From Acidobacteriota bacterium (GTDB taxonomy: Bacteria; Acidobacteriota; Terriglobia; Terriglobales; Acidobacteriaceae), in the NCBI GenBank assembly GCA_003010405.1, contig PJLO01000011.1:53399-117398 (forward strand): DNA of 64,000 nt, in the 5' to 3' direction. Shown in pieces: positions 50,816 through 60,474 of the stretch (its first letter is position 1; the number at the start of each line of letters is the position of its first letter). The notes under the pieces were generated by a model. That model did not search any database, had not been told where the DNA came from, and saw only the letters and a list, made by a program, of their open reading frames with translations. A program made the translations under genes and the position numbers.

Positions 50816-52546
50816 TTAATCTGAGCTGGCGCGTGCCTCAGGAATGGAAAAGACGAACGTGGTCCCGTGATTCAATTCACTCTCTGCGGTGATGGTGCCT
50901 CCGTGCGCAATTATTATGTGCTTGGCAATTGCCAATCCCAGGCCGGTGCCTCCGCTTTCCCGAGACCGTGTTTTGTCCACACGGTAAAAGCGTTCGAAAA
51001 GTCTCGGCAGATGTTCGCTGGCAATACCCGGACCGAAATCCCTCACATAGAACTGCACGAAGCCTTCGATGTCGTGAGCTCCAATCAAAATGCGCCCGCC
51101 TTGTGCTGCATACTTATAGGCGTTGTCGATCAAATTGGAAAAAACCTGAAAGATCACATCGCGATCTGCAGAAACCAATTTCAGAGCCTCGTTTACAATT
51201 TCCAGCTTCATGCCAGACTCAGCACGGTAATCTTTAAAGTAGTCCGAGGCGTCGCGCAGAAGTTCTGCGGCCGAAACCGGGTGCAATTTCAATTTCTTGT
51301 CGCCCGACTCCACACGCGCAAGGATCAGCAGGTCTTCTGTCAGCCGTGTCATGCGCGCAGCGTTTTTGCGAATGATCTCCAGAAAATCATGCTGGATCTC
51401 TTCGGAAGCTACTCCATCCAGCAGTGTCTCGGCATAACCCTGGATTGCGGTCAGCGGTGTGCGCAGCTCATGCGAAACATTAGCGATGAAATCGCGTCGT
51501 GTTTTTTCGGTTTTCTCGGCATCGGTTAAATCATGCAGAACTGCAACCAACCCGCCGGCCGGCATGGGTGCGACGGTTGCGGCGAAGATCCGCCCTGGGG
51601 CGAAGCTTGAGACGCGCGCGGTAGTCAGTTTGCGGGTTTGCGCTGCCTCCTGCACGCAGGCCAGAAAACCTGGATCGCGCACGGTCTCTACCACTGGTTG
51701 GCCGAGGCGAACGCCAGTCGGCGTCAAAAGTTCCATGCGCCGGTTCGCCCACTGAGCGCGTCCGTCGCGTGACATCGCAATCACCGGTTCCTGCATGCTG
51801 TTTAACACTGTTTCCAGTTCGCTGCGACTGTCCTCTAGCTCTTGAAAACTGCTTTGGAGTTTGCGAGCAGTGGCGTCCAGTGCCGCTGCCACGCGGCCAA
51901 TTTCGTCATTCTGATATTCGGCCAAGCGAGCCGAGAAGTCTCCTTTCGCTATTTTTCCGGCAAAGTCGAGTATTCGTCCGAGTCGCTCACTGACGCTCTT
52001 CGAAGCCCAGGCCGCCAGCAGAATCGCGATGAAACAGGCTAGCGCTGAAGCAAAGGCCAGCGACCGTCTTACATGTTTGTTGGCTTCAGCAATAGCGCTG
52101 AGTGGAAACGCAAGCCGGACAGCCCCTCCCGGAATTGGCTGCGCTACGTAAAGGAAATCAACACCCAGGGTATGGCTGTGCCGAACGTCAATACCGCTCT
52201 GCCCTGCCAACGCTGCTTGGAATTCCGGACGGCGCGCGTGGTTTTCCATGCTCTCCGGCACCGCGTTGCTGTCCGCCAGCACATGCCCTTGATTGTCAAT
52301 GATGGTGGCCCGCGCGCCCGACGCCTCTGCAATTGCATGCGCAACCGGTTCATGATTAGCGTCTGATAACGGAGCGCTCGAAACACTGAGCGCAAACATA
52401 GCCGTCTTCTGCCGGAGATTGCGTTCAATCTGCTGCTGAAGGGAATTTTCCCAGGCGCGGGTGATAGTGAAGTCGAGCGTCAATGTTGCCGCGGCAATGA
52501 CCAGTGTGAAGACAAAAACCAGCTTGAAGAAAATGCGGTTCTTCAC
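50816..52546 (-). CDS. phoR: PhoR-type phosphate-regulon sensor histidine kinase
   Basis: A 576-aa kinase. Two membrane helices (about 8-27 and 163-181) flank a periplasmic sensor. HAMP (SERLGRILDFAGKIAKGDFSARL), PAS (LETVLNSMQEPVIAMSRDG), HisKA with phospho-His near 357 (FIANVSHELRTPLTAIQGYAE) and HATPase_c (NLIDNAYKYA; DFGPGIASEHLPRLFERF; GTGLGLAIAKHI) follow. It starts with GTG overlapping the phoB stop by 4 nt. The adjacent phoB and the nearby pst genes make phosphate sensing the best assignment; the periplasmic domain is larger than in E. coli PhoR. Confidence 0.88.
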   Translation of the reverse strand: MKNRIFFKLVFVFTLVIAAATLTLDFTITRAWENSLQQQIERNLRQKTAMFALSVSSAPLSDANHEPVAHAIAEASGARATIIDNQGHVLADSNAVPESMENHARRPEFQAALAGQSGIDVRHSHTLGVDFLYVAQPIPGGAVRLAFPLSAIAEANKHVRRSLAFASALACFIAILLAAWASKSVSERLGRILDFAGKIAKGDFSARLAEYQNDEIGRVAAALDATARKLQSSFQELEDSRSELETVLNSMQEPVIAMSRDGRAQWANRRMELLTPTGVRLGQPVVETVRDPGFLACVQEAAQTRKLTTARVSSFAPGRIFAATVAPMPAGGLVAVLHDLTDAEKTEKTRRDFIANVSHELRTPLTAIQGYAETLLDGVASEEIQHDFLEIIRKNAARMTRLTEDLLILARVESGDKKLKLHPVSAAELLRDASDYFKDYRAESGMKLEIVNEALKLVSADRDVIFQVFSNLIDNAYKYAAQGGRILIGAHDIEGFVQFYVRDFGPGIASEHLPRLFERFYRVDKTRSRESGGTGLGLAIAKHIIIAHGGTITAESELNHGTTFVFSIPEARASSD

Positions 52547-53244
52547 TTCATCGCCTCAAACCTGTACCCGGCTCCGCGCACGGTGCGTAAACGCTCAGGC
52601 TCTTCGGGGTCCTTTTCAATTTTCTCCCGGATGCGCCGCACATACACGTCGACCGAACGCGGGGTCACAAAGGCTGTATCGCGCCAGACGGCGTCAAGCA
52701 GTTGATCGCGGGTGAAGACACGGCCCGGATGCCGCGCCATGTACTCCAATAAGCGGAACTCAGTAGCCGTGGTCGCCACCTGCTTACCACGTACTTTCAA
52801 AGTCATTGCGCCGCTGTCGATCTCGATATCGCCTGTGCTGATGACCTCCTGGGCCAGTGGCCTTTCAAATCGGCGCAGCACTGCCTTGACGCGCGCAACC
52901 AACTCTCGCGGACTGAATGGTTTTCCTACGTAATCATCGGCTCCAAGTTCCAACCCAAGCACACGGTCGCTTTCACTGGTCTTGGCCGTGAGGAAAATGA
53001 CGGGCGTCATCGCAATTGTCTGGCTCTGCCGAATGCACCGGCACAACTCGAAGCCATCTCCACCAGGAATCATGATGTCCAGAATGAACAGCGCGGGCTT
53101 TTCGCGCTCCGCCTCCGAAAGGACCAGTGACGCAGTCGCGAACGTGCGGACATTGAACCCGGCAGCTTCGAGATGATGTCTTACCAGTTTGGCAATGTCA
53201 GCTTCGTCTTCCACTATAAACACGAGAGGTTTCATCGCATTCAT
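52543..53244 (-). CDS. phoB: PhoB-type response regulator
   Basis: A 233-aa OmpR/PhoB-family regulator. The receiver has acidic residues at 12-13, phospho-acceptor Asp56 in LFILDIMIPGGDG, Thr in FLTAKTSESD and Lys in YVGKPFSPREL. The C-terminal winged helix (TATEFRLLEYMARHPGRVFTRDQLLDAVW; RSVDVYVRRIREKIE) binds 11-nt direct repeats in this family. ATGs at 53244 and 53235 are both possible and neither has a clear ribosome site. Likely targets are the arrays in front of pstS and pstC. Confidence 0.92.
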   Translation of the reverse strand: MNAMKPLVFIVEDEADIAKLVRHHLEAAGFNVRTFATASLVLSEAEREKPALFILDIMIPGGDGFELCRCIRQSQTIAMTPVIFLTAKTSESDRVLGLELGADDYVGKPFSPRELVARVKAVLRRFERPLAQEVISTGDIEIDSGAMTLKVRGKQVATTATEFRLLEYMARHPGRVFTRDQLLDAVWRDTAFVTPRSVDVYVRRIREKIEKDPEEPERLRTVRGAGYRFEAMK

Positions 53245-53381
53245 TGTATTAAGGTGTTGCGGCGGCGGGAACTCCCTGTGGATTGTTTTTACATGGTTGT
53301 AACAATTCGTTCCATTCGTGAACGGAATGCACGCGAAGTAAGAACTGCATTCCTGCAACGGACAAGTGAGAGATTGGGCTT

Positions 53382-53687
53382 TTAATGAGTGGAGGGATAG
53401 GTGCTCCAACCACGGGTAAGGTAATCGGAGAGCGTGAGCCCTGCAAGCAGCATAAAGAAGAAAATAGCCGCAATTGCGATCACCTTTGTGAGCGCGGTGG
53501 AGTAATGTAACTCCATAAAAAACAAAACAACCAGCAAGGCTTTTATGGTCGCTATGCCCAGTGCAACGATCGCGTTGAACGGGCCAAGTTCCAGGGTAGC
53601 GGCAAACACGGTCAAGCCTGTGAAGAAAAGCAGCGTAATCCACACGGCTACGAATGTCATTACGGAAGGGTGCGCGTGTTCATCCAT
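53382..53687 (-). CDS. Cytochrome c oxidase subunit IV
   Basis: A 101-aa membrane protein with three helices (VMTFVAVWITLLFFTGLTVFA; AIVALGIATIKALLVVLFFMEL; AIAAIFFFMLLAGLTLSDYL). It matches the prokaryotic cytochrome oxidase subunit IV family (CtaF/CyoD-like), which stabilises the oxidase. ATG after GAGAGACGAGAG. It is the last gene of the ACIII-oxidase operon, 12 nt after subunit III. Confidence 0.9.
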   Translation of the reverse strand: MDEHAHPSVMTFVAVWITLLFFTGLTVFAATLELGPFNAIVALGIATIKALLVVLFFMELHYSTALTKVIAIAAIFFFMLLAGLTLSDYLTRGWSTYPSTH

Positions 53688-53699
53688 CTCTCGTCTCTC

Positions 53700-54371
53700 C
53701 TACCCAGTGTGACGATGGCTGATCAGGTAGAGCAGCGGAAATAAATAGATCCATATCACGTCAACAAAATGCCAATACAGCCCCACAATTTCCACCGGCG
53801 AGTTGTACTCGGCGCTGAAGCGCTCAAGAGCGTTCAAGATCAGCAACCAGCTAAGCAGTCCGACTCCGATCACCATGTGAAGCGCGTGCATACCGGTCAT
53901 TGCAAAGTACAATGTGAAAAAAATCGAGACGTGACGCGGGTCGAAGTTACCCTCATGCTCAAAGTGAAAGTTCGGTCCAGGAACTTCATGGTGAACCCAG
54001 TGCTTGTAATATTCGACGCCCTTAATGCCAAGAAAGGTCATCCCCAGAACCAACGTCGCGATTAAAAAGATTGCGGTTAACTTGCGCTTGCCAAGCTTTG
54101 CAAAATGCACTGCCATAACCATGGTCAGCGATGAACAGATGAGCACCGCCGTGTTGGTGGCGCCCAGTGTGATTTCCATTGTCTGGCTGCCCGCAACCCA
54201 GGCGTTATAGTACGAGAGCCGATAGACCAGGTAAGAGACAAACATGCCGCCGAAAAACATGACTTCGGTTGCCAAAAAAAGCCACATGCCAAACTTGGAG
54301 GTTGCCGTTTGCTGTTCCAGGTTGGCAAAGTGATGCTTAAGATTGTTCGAGACAGTCTCGCTATCCGGCAA
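53700..54371 (-). CDS. ctaE: Cytochrome c oxidase subunit III
   Basis: A 223-aa protein with five or six helices. Landmarks are [19 protein letters not shown], a core His-rich region ([14 protein letters not shown]) and a terminal [17 protein letters not shown]. The start is TTG at 54371, supported by GAGGGGG 7 nt upstream; it overlaps the subunit I gene by 11 nt, and an earlier TTG lies within that gene with no such site. Subunit III supports proton pumping and oxygen access. Confidence 0.93.
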   Translation of the reverse strand: MPDSETVSNNLKHHFANLEQQTATSKFGMWLFLATEVMFFGGMFVSYLVYRLSYYNAWVAGSQTMEITLGATNTAVLICSSLTMVMAVHFAKLGKRKLTAIFLIATLVLGMTFLGIKGVEYYKHWVHHEVPGPNFHFEHEGNFDPRHVSIFFTLYFAMTGMHALHMVIGVGLLSWLLILNALERFSAEYNSPVEIVGLYWHFVDVIWIYLFPLLYLISHRHTG

Positions 54372-56001
54372 CTTTAACCCCCTCGTTGGGCGCGTCAATC
54401 TGGTCGTAGTTGTAGGCTTCCCAAGTAACAACCGGAGTTTCGTCAAAGTTAAAAGTGGGCGGCGGCGAAGACGTCATCCATTCCAACCCGGCTGCGCGAA
54501 AGGGGTTCGGCCCTGCATCTTTGCCGTACTGCAGGCTCCAGGCGAAATAGATCATCGGCATCAGAAAGCCCACTGCCAAAATCGAAGCGCCCGCCGTTGA
54601 CAGCACGTTCAACACCTGAAATTCAGGTGGATACGCATGATAACGTCGCGGCATTCCCAGATAGCCAAGTAAGAACTGCGGGAAAAACGTGAGGTTGAAT
54701 CCCACAAAAACAAGAACAGCGCTCAGCTTGGAAAACGACTCCGGATACATCTTGCCAGTAATCTTTGGCCACCAGAAATGCAGCCCGCCCAGATAGGCTG
54801 TTGTCATGCCGCCCACCATGATGTAATGAAAGTGCGCCACAATGAAATAGGTGTCGGTCACATGCAGATCAATCCCGACCGATGCAAGAAAGAGACCGGT
54901 GAGTCCGCCCATGGTAAACAGTCCAATAAAGGCGAAAGCGTAAAGCATCGGAGTTTCAAGGGTGATCGATCCCTTATAGAGTGTTGCCGTCCAGTTAAAA
55001 ACTTTGACCGCTGATGGAATCGCCACAAAGAAACTTAGTATCGAGAAGATAAGCGCTGCGTAGGTCGAAATTCCGGCAACGAACATATGGTGAGCCCACA
55101 CCAGGAATCCAAGCACCGCGATAGCGATCGACGATATAGCAACGAAGTTATATCCGAATATCCGTTTCCGCGAGAAGCACGGAATAACCTCACTCACCAC
55201 GCCCATCCCCGGGAGAATCATAATGTAAACGGCCGGGTGAGAATAAAACCAGAACAGATGTTGGAAGAGCAGCGGGTCGCCGCCAAGTCGCGCATCGAAT
55301 ATCCCGAGATGAAACAGGCGCTCGAGGGCCACCAGCACAAGCGTGATTGCCAGCACCGGTGTACCAAGCACCATAATGACCGAGGCTGCATAGTTCGACC
55401 AGATAAAGAGCGGCAGGCGCCGCCAAGTCATCCCAGGCGCCCGCATTCGATGAACCGTAACAATGATGTTCAATCCCGTAAAGATGGATGAGAACCCCAC
55501 GATAAAGACGCCTATTGCCGCCGTGACCACATTCGTGTTCGAAAAAGTGGTAGCGAAGGGCGTGTAGAAGGTCCACCCCGTGTCCACGCCACCTGTAAGT
55601 ATGGCGTAGAAAATTAAGCTCGCCCCCGTGATAAAGATGTACCAACTCGCCAGGTTCAACTTTGGAAAAGCCAGATCCTTTGCGCCCACCATCATCGGGA
55701 CAAGAAAGTTACCCAGCACGGCCGGCACCGACGGTATCAGGAAGAGAAAGATCATGACGATGCCATGCATAGTGAACAGCTTGTTATAAGTGTCAGCCAG
55801 CACCAGATCACCCGCCGGCGTAAGTAGCTCCAGACGGATCAGCATCGCAAAGAAGCCGCCGACGAAGAAGAACACCGTGATCGAAATCAGGTACAAAAGC
55901 GCAATGCGCTTGTGGTCCGTGGTGAGCAACCACGATTTGATCCCATAGTCCGCATTCAGGTAATTCGTCTTCGGTTCGACGGGAGCGGTAGCTGTTTCCA
56001 T
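54361..56001 (-). CDS. ctaD: Cytochrome c oxidase subunit I (A2-type heme-copper oxidase)
   Basis: A 546-aa catalytic subunit with 12 helices. The heme-copper core is seen in [23 protein letters not shown] (heme a His), [18 protein letters not shown] (CuB His-Tyr pair near 253), WAHHMFVAG (CuB His pair) and [11 protein letters not shown] (heme ligands). The YSHPAVY motif lacks the D-channel Glu and has Tyr-Ser instead, which defines the A2 subgroup as in Thermus caa3. It reduces oxygen to water and pumps protons. It lies between subunits II and III. Confidence 0.96.
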   Translation of the reverse strand: METATAPVEPKTNYLNADYGIKSWLLTTDHKRIALLYLISITVFFFVGGFFAMLIRLELLTPAGDLVLADTYNKLFTMHGIVMIFLFLIPSVPAVLGNFLVPMMVGAKDLAFPKLNLASWYIFITGASLIFYAILTGGVDTGWTFYTPFATTFSNTNVVTAAIGVFIVGFSSIFTGLNIIVTVHRMRAPGMTWRRLPLFIWSNYAASVIMVLGTPVLAITLVLVALERLFHLGIFDARLGGDPLLFQHLFWFYSHPAVYIMILPGMGVVSEVIPCFSRKRIFGYNFVAISSIAIAVLGFLVWAHHMFVAGISTYAALIFSILSFFVAIPSAVKVFNWTATLYKGSITLETPMLYAFAFIGLFTMGGLTGLFLASVGIDLHVTDTYFIVAHFHYIMVGGMTTAYLGGLHFWWPKITGKMYPESFSKLSAVLVFVGFNLTFFPQFLLGYLGMPRRYHAYPPEFQVLNVLSTAGASILAVGFLMPMIYFAWSLQYGKDAGPNPFRAAGLEWMTSSPPPTFNFDETPVVTWEAYNYDQIDAPNEGVKVAG

Positions 56002-56011
56002 GATTCACCCT

Positions 56012-57082
56012 TTACTGCTTTGGCGCTGACTTCGCCGGATTTGCTTTCTCCGGAGGAGTTACCGCCGTGTCGCTCTGGGCTGCAGATCCCTCTGTTTTGG
56101 GAGCGACGGGATAAGCTCCCGAATTCGGTTCGCTGACCGGCAGCGGCGGATTTGCCGAGCCACTGCCCAGCGCCTTGATGTACGCGACCAGACCGATCAC
56201 CTCTTCCTCGCTGAGCTGGCCCTGGAAGGTCGGCATGATGTTCTTAAACCCGCTCGAAATCTTCGCCCCAGGATTCAAAATCGATTCGCGTATATAGCTC
56301 TCGTCGGCGGTCACTGTGCGCCCGTCATCCAGCAGTACCGGCCGTCCGAAAGCTCCAACCAGGTTTGGCCCTCGCCCGGCTGCATCCGAACGGTGGCACA
56401 TTGAGCAGCCATATTGCTGAAAACTCTTTTCGCCCGATGAAGCCAGCGATCCCTCTACCCCGCTCGCTGCCCAACGTTCGTAATCCGCTTGCTCCATCAC
56501 GATCACTTCGCCGACCATGCCCGAGTGCTGGGTGCCGCAATACTCAGCACAGAACAAGTGGTAGCGCCCTGGCACCGTGGCACGAAACCAGGTTGAGGTA
56601 TAGCGTCCCGGCAAGACATCTGCTTTGATGCGGAACGCCGGAACATAGAAATCGTGAATCACGTCTTGCGAGGTCATGACCATTCGAATATCGCGTCCCA
56701 CTGGCACGTGGAGTTGGTTAATTTCGCGCTGTCCTTCCGGATGCTCGAACTTCCACATCCACTGCTTCGCCACTGCATAAATCTCCATCGCTCCCTTCGG
56801 CGGACGCGTCTGGATAAAAAAGATTACCGACGACCATACAAAGATGATCAGCACAATGCCGAGCGGGATGCCTGTCCAGAGAAGCTCCAGCGTGGTCGAA
56901 GCTGGTACCTGTGTTGCCGTTGGGTTGCGCTTCCTGCGGTAGCGCACGGCAAAAAACAGGATCAGCACTGAAATCAAAATCGTGAAGAAAGCAGTGATCG
57001 CCACAAGGGCGAAATATAACGCGTCAACGTGTCCAGCCATCGAGCTGGCGCCAGCCGGAAATAATGGCAGGTTTGACCACAT
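56012..57082 (-). CDS. ctaC: Cytochrome c oxidase subunit II with fused cytochrome c domain
   Basis: A 356-aa protein. Two membrane helices in the first 105 residues lead to a cupredoxin domain with the CuA site (FCAEYCGTQHSGM near 190). A cytochrome c domain follows at about 220-310, with heme motif CSMCH and Met ligand in NIMPTFQGQLSEEEV. A Pro/Ala/Lys-rich tail ends it. The fusion is typical of caa3 oxidases, which take electrons directly without soluble cytochrome c. It follows the Sco gene by 5 nt. Confidence 0.95.
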   Translation of the reverse strand: MWSNLPLFPAGASSMAGHVDALYFALVAITAFFTILISVLILFFAVRYRRKRNPTATQVPASTTLELLWTGIPLGIVLIIFVWSSVIFFIQTRPPKGAMEIYAVAKQWMWKFEHPEGQREINQLHVPVGRDIRMVMTSQDVIHDFYVPAFRIKADVLPGRYTSTWFRATVPGRYHLFCAEYCGTQHSGMVGEVIVMEQADYERWAASGVEGSLASSGEKSFQQYGCSMCHRSDAAGRGPNLVGAFGRPVLLDDGRTVTADESYIRESILNPGAKISSGFKNIMPTFQGQLSEEEVIGLVAYIKALGSGSANPPLPVSEPNSGAYPVAPKTEGSAAQSDTAVTPPEKANPAKSAPKQ

Positions 57083-57087
57083 ATCGT

Positions 57088-57945
57088 TTATACCCGTCCC
57101 GTTCCGATTCCTTGATCTTGCTTCTCTTTACGAAACAACAAGACAAGGACACTGCCCAGCACGATGACCGTCACTATGCCACCAAGCCGGACAATGTTGG
57201 TAATTGTCGCGCCGTAACGCCCCGTGCGCGGATCATAGTGGTAGCAGTAGAGCAGCACCTGATCGGCAAGCGATCCGATCCTGTTCTGCGATGCCTCGAC
57301 AATACCCAGCCGCATATCTTTGGCCGAATACTCCACCCCGTAGTAGTACTGCGCGATCTTGCCCGTCGGCGTAATCAGCATGATGCCGGCGGCGTGAACG
57401 AACTGGTCCAACTTGGGATCGAATCGATAACGGAACCCAACGGCCTTGGCCAGTTCAGAAATCTGCGACTGCTCGCCCGTCAGGAAATGCCAGCCTTTTG
57501 CAGCCTCTGGCTTTCCTAACTTCTTCAGATACATCTCTTTTTTGTTTGCCGCCAGTTGAGGAGTTTCGCGTGGATCAAAGCTCACGGTTACCACCTCAAA
57601 CTCTTTGCCCGGCACGAATTTGATAACCTTCAGCGCCGAAGTTAATCCGTTCAACACTTCCGTACAGAGCATGGGGCACTGAAAGTAAACCAGATTGAGA
57701 ATTACCGGACGACCCTCGTGAAAGTATTCGCCGATCTTCACCGGTTTACCCTGCTCGTCGTTGAACGTGAGATTCAAGGGGACCTGCTCATTCAGATGCT
57801 GGTCTATGCCTATGCCTTCAAGCCCCGGCGGAGCAGTTGTTTTCGTCTCCGGAGGAGTAAAGTACTGTGCCATGACAGCACTGCACATCGTCACGGCCAG
57901 CACAATGCACATCGCCCCTCTTCGAAATATTTCGTAGCCCACCAT
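57088..57945 (-). CDS. SCO1/SenC-family copper chaperone
   Basis: About 285 aa. A signal peptide (MCIVLAVTMCSAVMAQ) leads into a thioredoxin-like Sco domain with the copper ligands CPMLC (in LVYFQCPMLCTEV) and a distal His in DQFVHAAGIML. A C-terminal membrane helix (IVRLGGIVTVIVLGSVLVLLF) is added to the usual layout. It inserts copper into the CuA centre of subunit II. The ATG at 57945 gives a good signal peptide; a GTG at 57990 overlapping the upstream stop by 4 nt is the alternative. Confidence 0.92.
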   Translation of the reverse strand: MVGYEIFRRGAMCIVLAVTMCSAVMAQYFTPPETKTTAPPGLEGIGIDQHLNEQVPLNLTFNDEQGKPVKIGEYFHEGRPVILNLVYFQCPMLCTEVLNGLTSALKVIKFVPGKEFEVVTVSFDPRETPQLAANKKEMYLKKLGKPEAAKGWHFLTGEQSQISELAKAVGFRYRFDPKLDQFVHAAGIMLITPTGKIAQYYYGVEYSAKDMRLGIVEASQNRIGSLADQVLLYCYHYDPRTGRYGATITNIVRLGGIVTVIVLGSVLVLLFRKEKQDQGIGTGRV

Positions 57946-57986
57946 TGCTTTCCGTTCCCGCGAAGCTGTCGCGGTTATTGCCCCGC

Positions 57987-58556
57987 TCACTTGCCCGCGG
58001 GAGGATTCTCGGCTCCGTTGCGCCCGGCCTCCATCTGTTGCGCAGCAGTTTCCTGCGGTGCGTTTTGATTCGCATACGCTCGTCCGGCGCCAGGATAGAT
58101 CGGCGGAGCCACAGAGTTAGCGCGCGTCGGAAGACGCGTCGCAACTATTTTGATTGCCTGGTCGATTGGAAGATGCACATTTCCTTGCGAATCCTGCCAA
58201 GGCGCGGCCGTCAGAGCTGCTGTCTCTTCGTTCAGAAACTTCGTCATATTTGCCGTGGCGTCACTCTCCAAACGCGGCTCGGGAAATTGTTGAATATTTA
58301 CGTTCGTTATGTTGGACAAAATGCTGAAACGCGGCACAGCCACCTTTGGAGCAAGAGGACTTAGCTCGGTTTCATGCTTTTCGACAATTTTTGTCAGCCC
58401 AAGATACAGCACCAAAACCCCGACATGAATAACGACCGCGCCCACCGCCAGTACGATAAAAAATATGAGAATTCCACGAGCACTCAGATCGCTCTTGTCA
58501 TAGGCGACGCTCGGATAGCGCTCGTCACCGTTTTCGTGTCCTTGGTTAGTGTTCAT
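57987..58556 (-). CDS. Unknown membrane-anchored protein within the ACIII-oxidase operon
   Basis: A 189-aa protein with one N-terminal membrane helix (ARGILIFFIVLAVGAVVIHVGVLVLYLGL) and a periplasmic part with no Cys or heme motif. It includes NVNIQQFPEPRLESDATANM and LPIDQAIKIVATRLPTR, then a Gln/Pro/Ala-rich end. It overlaps actF by 11 nt and the alternative sco start by 4 nt, so it belongs to the operon. I do not recognise a named family; it could be an assembly or linking factor of the ACIII-oxidase supercomplex. Confidence 0.8.
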   Translation of the reverse strand: MNTNQGHENGDERYPSVAYDKSDLSARGILIFFIVLAVGAVVIHVGVLVLYLGLTKIVEKHETELSPLAPKVAVPRFSILSNITNVNIQQFPEPRLESDATANMTKFLNEETAALTAAPWQDSQGNVHLPIDQAIKIVATRLPTRANSVAPPIYPGAGRAYANQNAPQETAAQQMEAGRNGAENPPAGK

Positions 58557-59766
58557 GGCCGTGCTCCCAGAGACGCGGTAACATCGGTTCGGTAACAACA
58601 AGCAAAGGTCGTTTGCCGAAATGCCAGAAAAACGCCCCAAGCCAAATGCCCACCAGCGCAAGTGGTACCGCGAAATATGTCCAGTGATAAGTAATATGGT
58701 GCGTGTCGATGCCCGTTCCCGGAAATGGGTTCGGCACTACCAACCAGTACAGATCGACGTAGCGCATTACCAATACCAGTAAAGCGACCGGAACGAGTTT
58801 GTGAGCATCGCGCTTGAGTTCACGCGAAAGCAACAACAGGAACGGCAACGAAAACTGCAGGATCACCAGAGACAGCGCCACGATCTGCCATCCGCCGTTG
58901 ATTCGATCGAGGTACCAGCTGATTTCATCTGGAAGATTACCGGCCCAGATAATCAACCACTGCGAGAAACTGAAGTAAGCCCACACCATGGTGAATGTCA
59001 GTATCAGTTTGCCGTAGTCATGAAGCTTGTCCGGCCCCAGTATGTTGTCGTAGGGAGCAAATTCGTGCAGCGAGCACAGAATCACGAGAATTAACGCCAT
59101 TGCCGACAGCGCTTCGCTGATCATGAAGAACATGCCGAAAATCGTGGAGTACCAGGTCGGTTCGAGCGACATGATCCAGTCGGTCGTGGCCACCGTCAGG
59201 GTGAACCCAAACATCAGTATCCCGGGAGCAGACCAAACTTTCAGCTTTTGCCATATACGAGGGGAGCTGTCGCTGTCCTGCTTCAGCGATCCTTTGCGCA
59301 GCATCACCGTCCACAGGTTCCAGAGCACGAAGCAGATCACGGCGCGCAGTGTCCAGAATTGGTCGTTCAAATACGCAGCCTTCGCCGCCACCGAATGATG
59401 TGTCGCTACATATGTCGGGTCCAGCCAGACGTACAGGCTATAGCGCCCAAGCCAGATTGGTATAAACAGGATCGTCAACAAAGGAATGTTGGCCATTCCG
59501 GCTTCCATCAAACGGCGACCGATCATCCACCAGTTACCGCCCGTTAGATGTCCCAGCATGAGCAGCGCCATTGAACCCAGCGAGAACCCGAGCACCAGCA
59601 TGTAGCCGATCAAATAGCCGCGGAGAAATTGCTGACTGCTTACAAACGCTCCGATGATGGCAGCAACAGCAGCGACGAAGCCAAGGACCAACCAGCGCTT
59701 CGAGCGCGATGCTACGGCCACGGGAGGATCAAATCGATAGGAAGCGGGCTGAACCTTAGCGCTCAT
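58546..59766 (-). CDS. actF: Alternative complex III subunit ActF (NrfD-like quinol-binding membrane subunit)
   Basis: A 406-aa membrane protein with about ten helices (WLVLGFVAAVAAIIGAFVSS; RAVICFVLWNLWTVMLRKGS; AWVYFS-like runs; ISWYLDRINGGWQIVALSLVILQFSLPFLLLLSREL). It matches the second, shorter NrfD-type subunit of ACIII, which helps form the quinol site and proton path. ATG with GGAGGCG upstream. It follows actE by 4 nt and is followed by the unknown membrane-anchored protein. Confidence 0.92.
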   Translation of the reverse strand: MSAKVQPASYRFDPPVAVASRSKRWLVLGFVAAVAAIIGAFVSSQQFLRGYLIGYMLVLGFSLGSMALLMLGHLTGGNWWMIGRRLMEAGMANIPLLTILFIPIWLGRYSLYVWLDPTYVATHHSVAAKAAYLNDQFWTLRAVICFVLWNLWTVMLRKGSLKQDSDSSPRIWQKLKVWSAPGILMFGFTLTVATTDWIMSLEPTWYSTIFGMFFMISEALSAMALILVILCSLHEFAPYDNILGPDKLHDYGKLILTFTMVWAYFSFSQWLIIWAGNLPDEISWYLDRINGGWQIVALSLVILQFSLPFLLLLSRELKRDAHKLVPVALLVLVMRYVDLYWLVVPNPFPGTGIDTHHITYHWTYFAVPLALVGIWLGAFFWHFGKRPLLVVTEPMLPRLWEHGHEH

Positions 59767-59770
59767 TATG

Positions 59771-60433
59771 TTATTTCGCCTCCTTGTGTATGACCGTTCC
59801 TTCTACCTTCCGCTCTCTCACAGGTTCTGCCGACTTCACTTCGCCGCTGGATTGCTCCGGCACTTGGTTCGCGGCATGATGGGCAGTCTGAAGTTCTCCG
59901 CTTTTGGCCGGGTGCGAAAGTTGCAGTGCGCGAATGTAGGCCGCGATACGCCAGCGGTCGGCCACCGGCACCTGGTCCGAATAGTCGGCCATGGCGCCCC
60001 AGCCATTGGTCATCACATAAAAGAAATGGCCCACCGGAGCTTTCAGAAGCCTCGGTTCGAAGTACGAAGGAGGTTTCTTGAGGCCGCGCTGTACGATCAT
60101 TCCGTTGCCGTCCCCTAGTTGCGAATGGCAGGGCGAGCAAAAGATATTGAAGCGCTCGCGGCCACGCTCCAGGTCGTTCTCGGTCATTGCAAATGGAAAC
60201 TGGTCGGCCTCTTGTCCATTCAGCTTGCCCGTATAGAGCAGCGGATCATCCTGTAATTGTCCTCGCGCAATGGTGCCCGGAATCGTCGGACGAGCTGAAC
60301 GCTCATCAGGGTAAAACGTATTTTCGCGCAGAGGTATGAACTTCGGCTGGTTGTGCATGTCCTCTCTGCAGGAAATTAGCAGCAACAGGCTCACCGCGGA
60401 AACGATTACAACCAAGGTGCGGCGCGCCTTCAT
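59771..60433 (-). CDS. actE: Alternative complex III cytochrome c subunit ActE (lipoprotein)
   Basis: A 220-aa protein. A lipoprotein signal (MKARRTLVVIVSAVSLLLLISC, lipobox LISC) is followed by a monoheme cytochrome c domain with CSPCH near 105, GDGNGMIVQRG after it and a distal Met region YVMTNGWGAMADY. It carries electrons out of ACIII toward the oxidase. The ATG at 60433 gives the clean lipoprotein signal; an ATG 13 codons upstream is also open. The C-terminal 45 residues are polar and specific. Confidence 0.92.
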   Translation of the reverse strand: MKARRTLVVIVSAVSLLLLISCREDMHNQPKFIPLRENTFYPDERSARPTIPGTIARGQLQDDPLLYTGKLNGQEADQFPFAMTENDLERGRERFNIFCSPCHSQLGDGNGMIVQRGLKKPPSYFEPRLLKAPVGHFFYVMTNGWGAMADYSDQVPVADRWRIAAYIRALQLSHPAKSGELQTAHHAANQVPEQSSGEVKSAEPVRERKVEGTVIHKEAK

Positions 60434-60474
60434 TTTGCAAACAGCTTTCGGATTTATGAGTGCGCAAGCCATAA

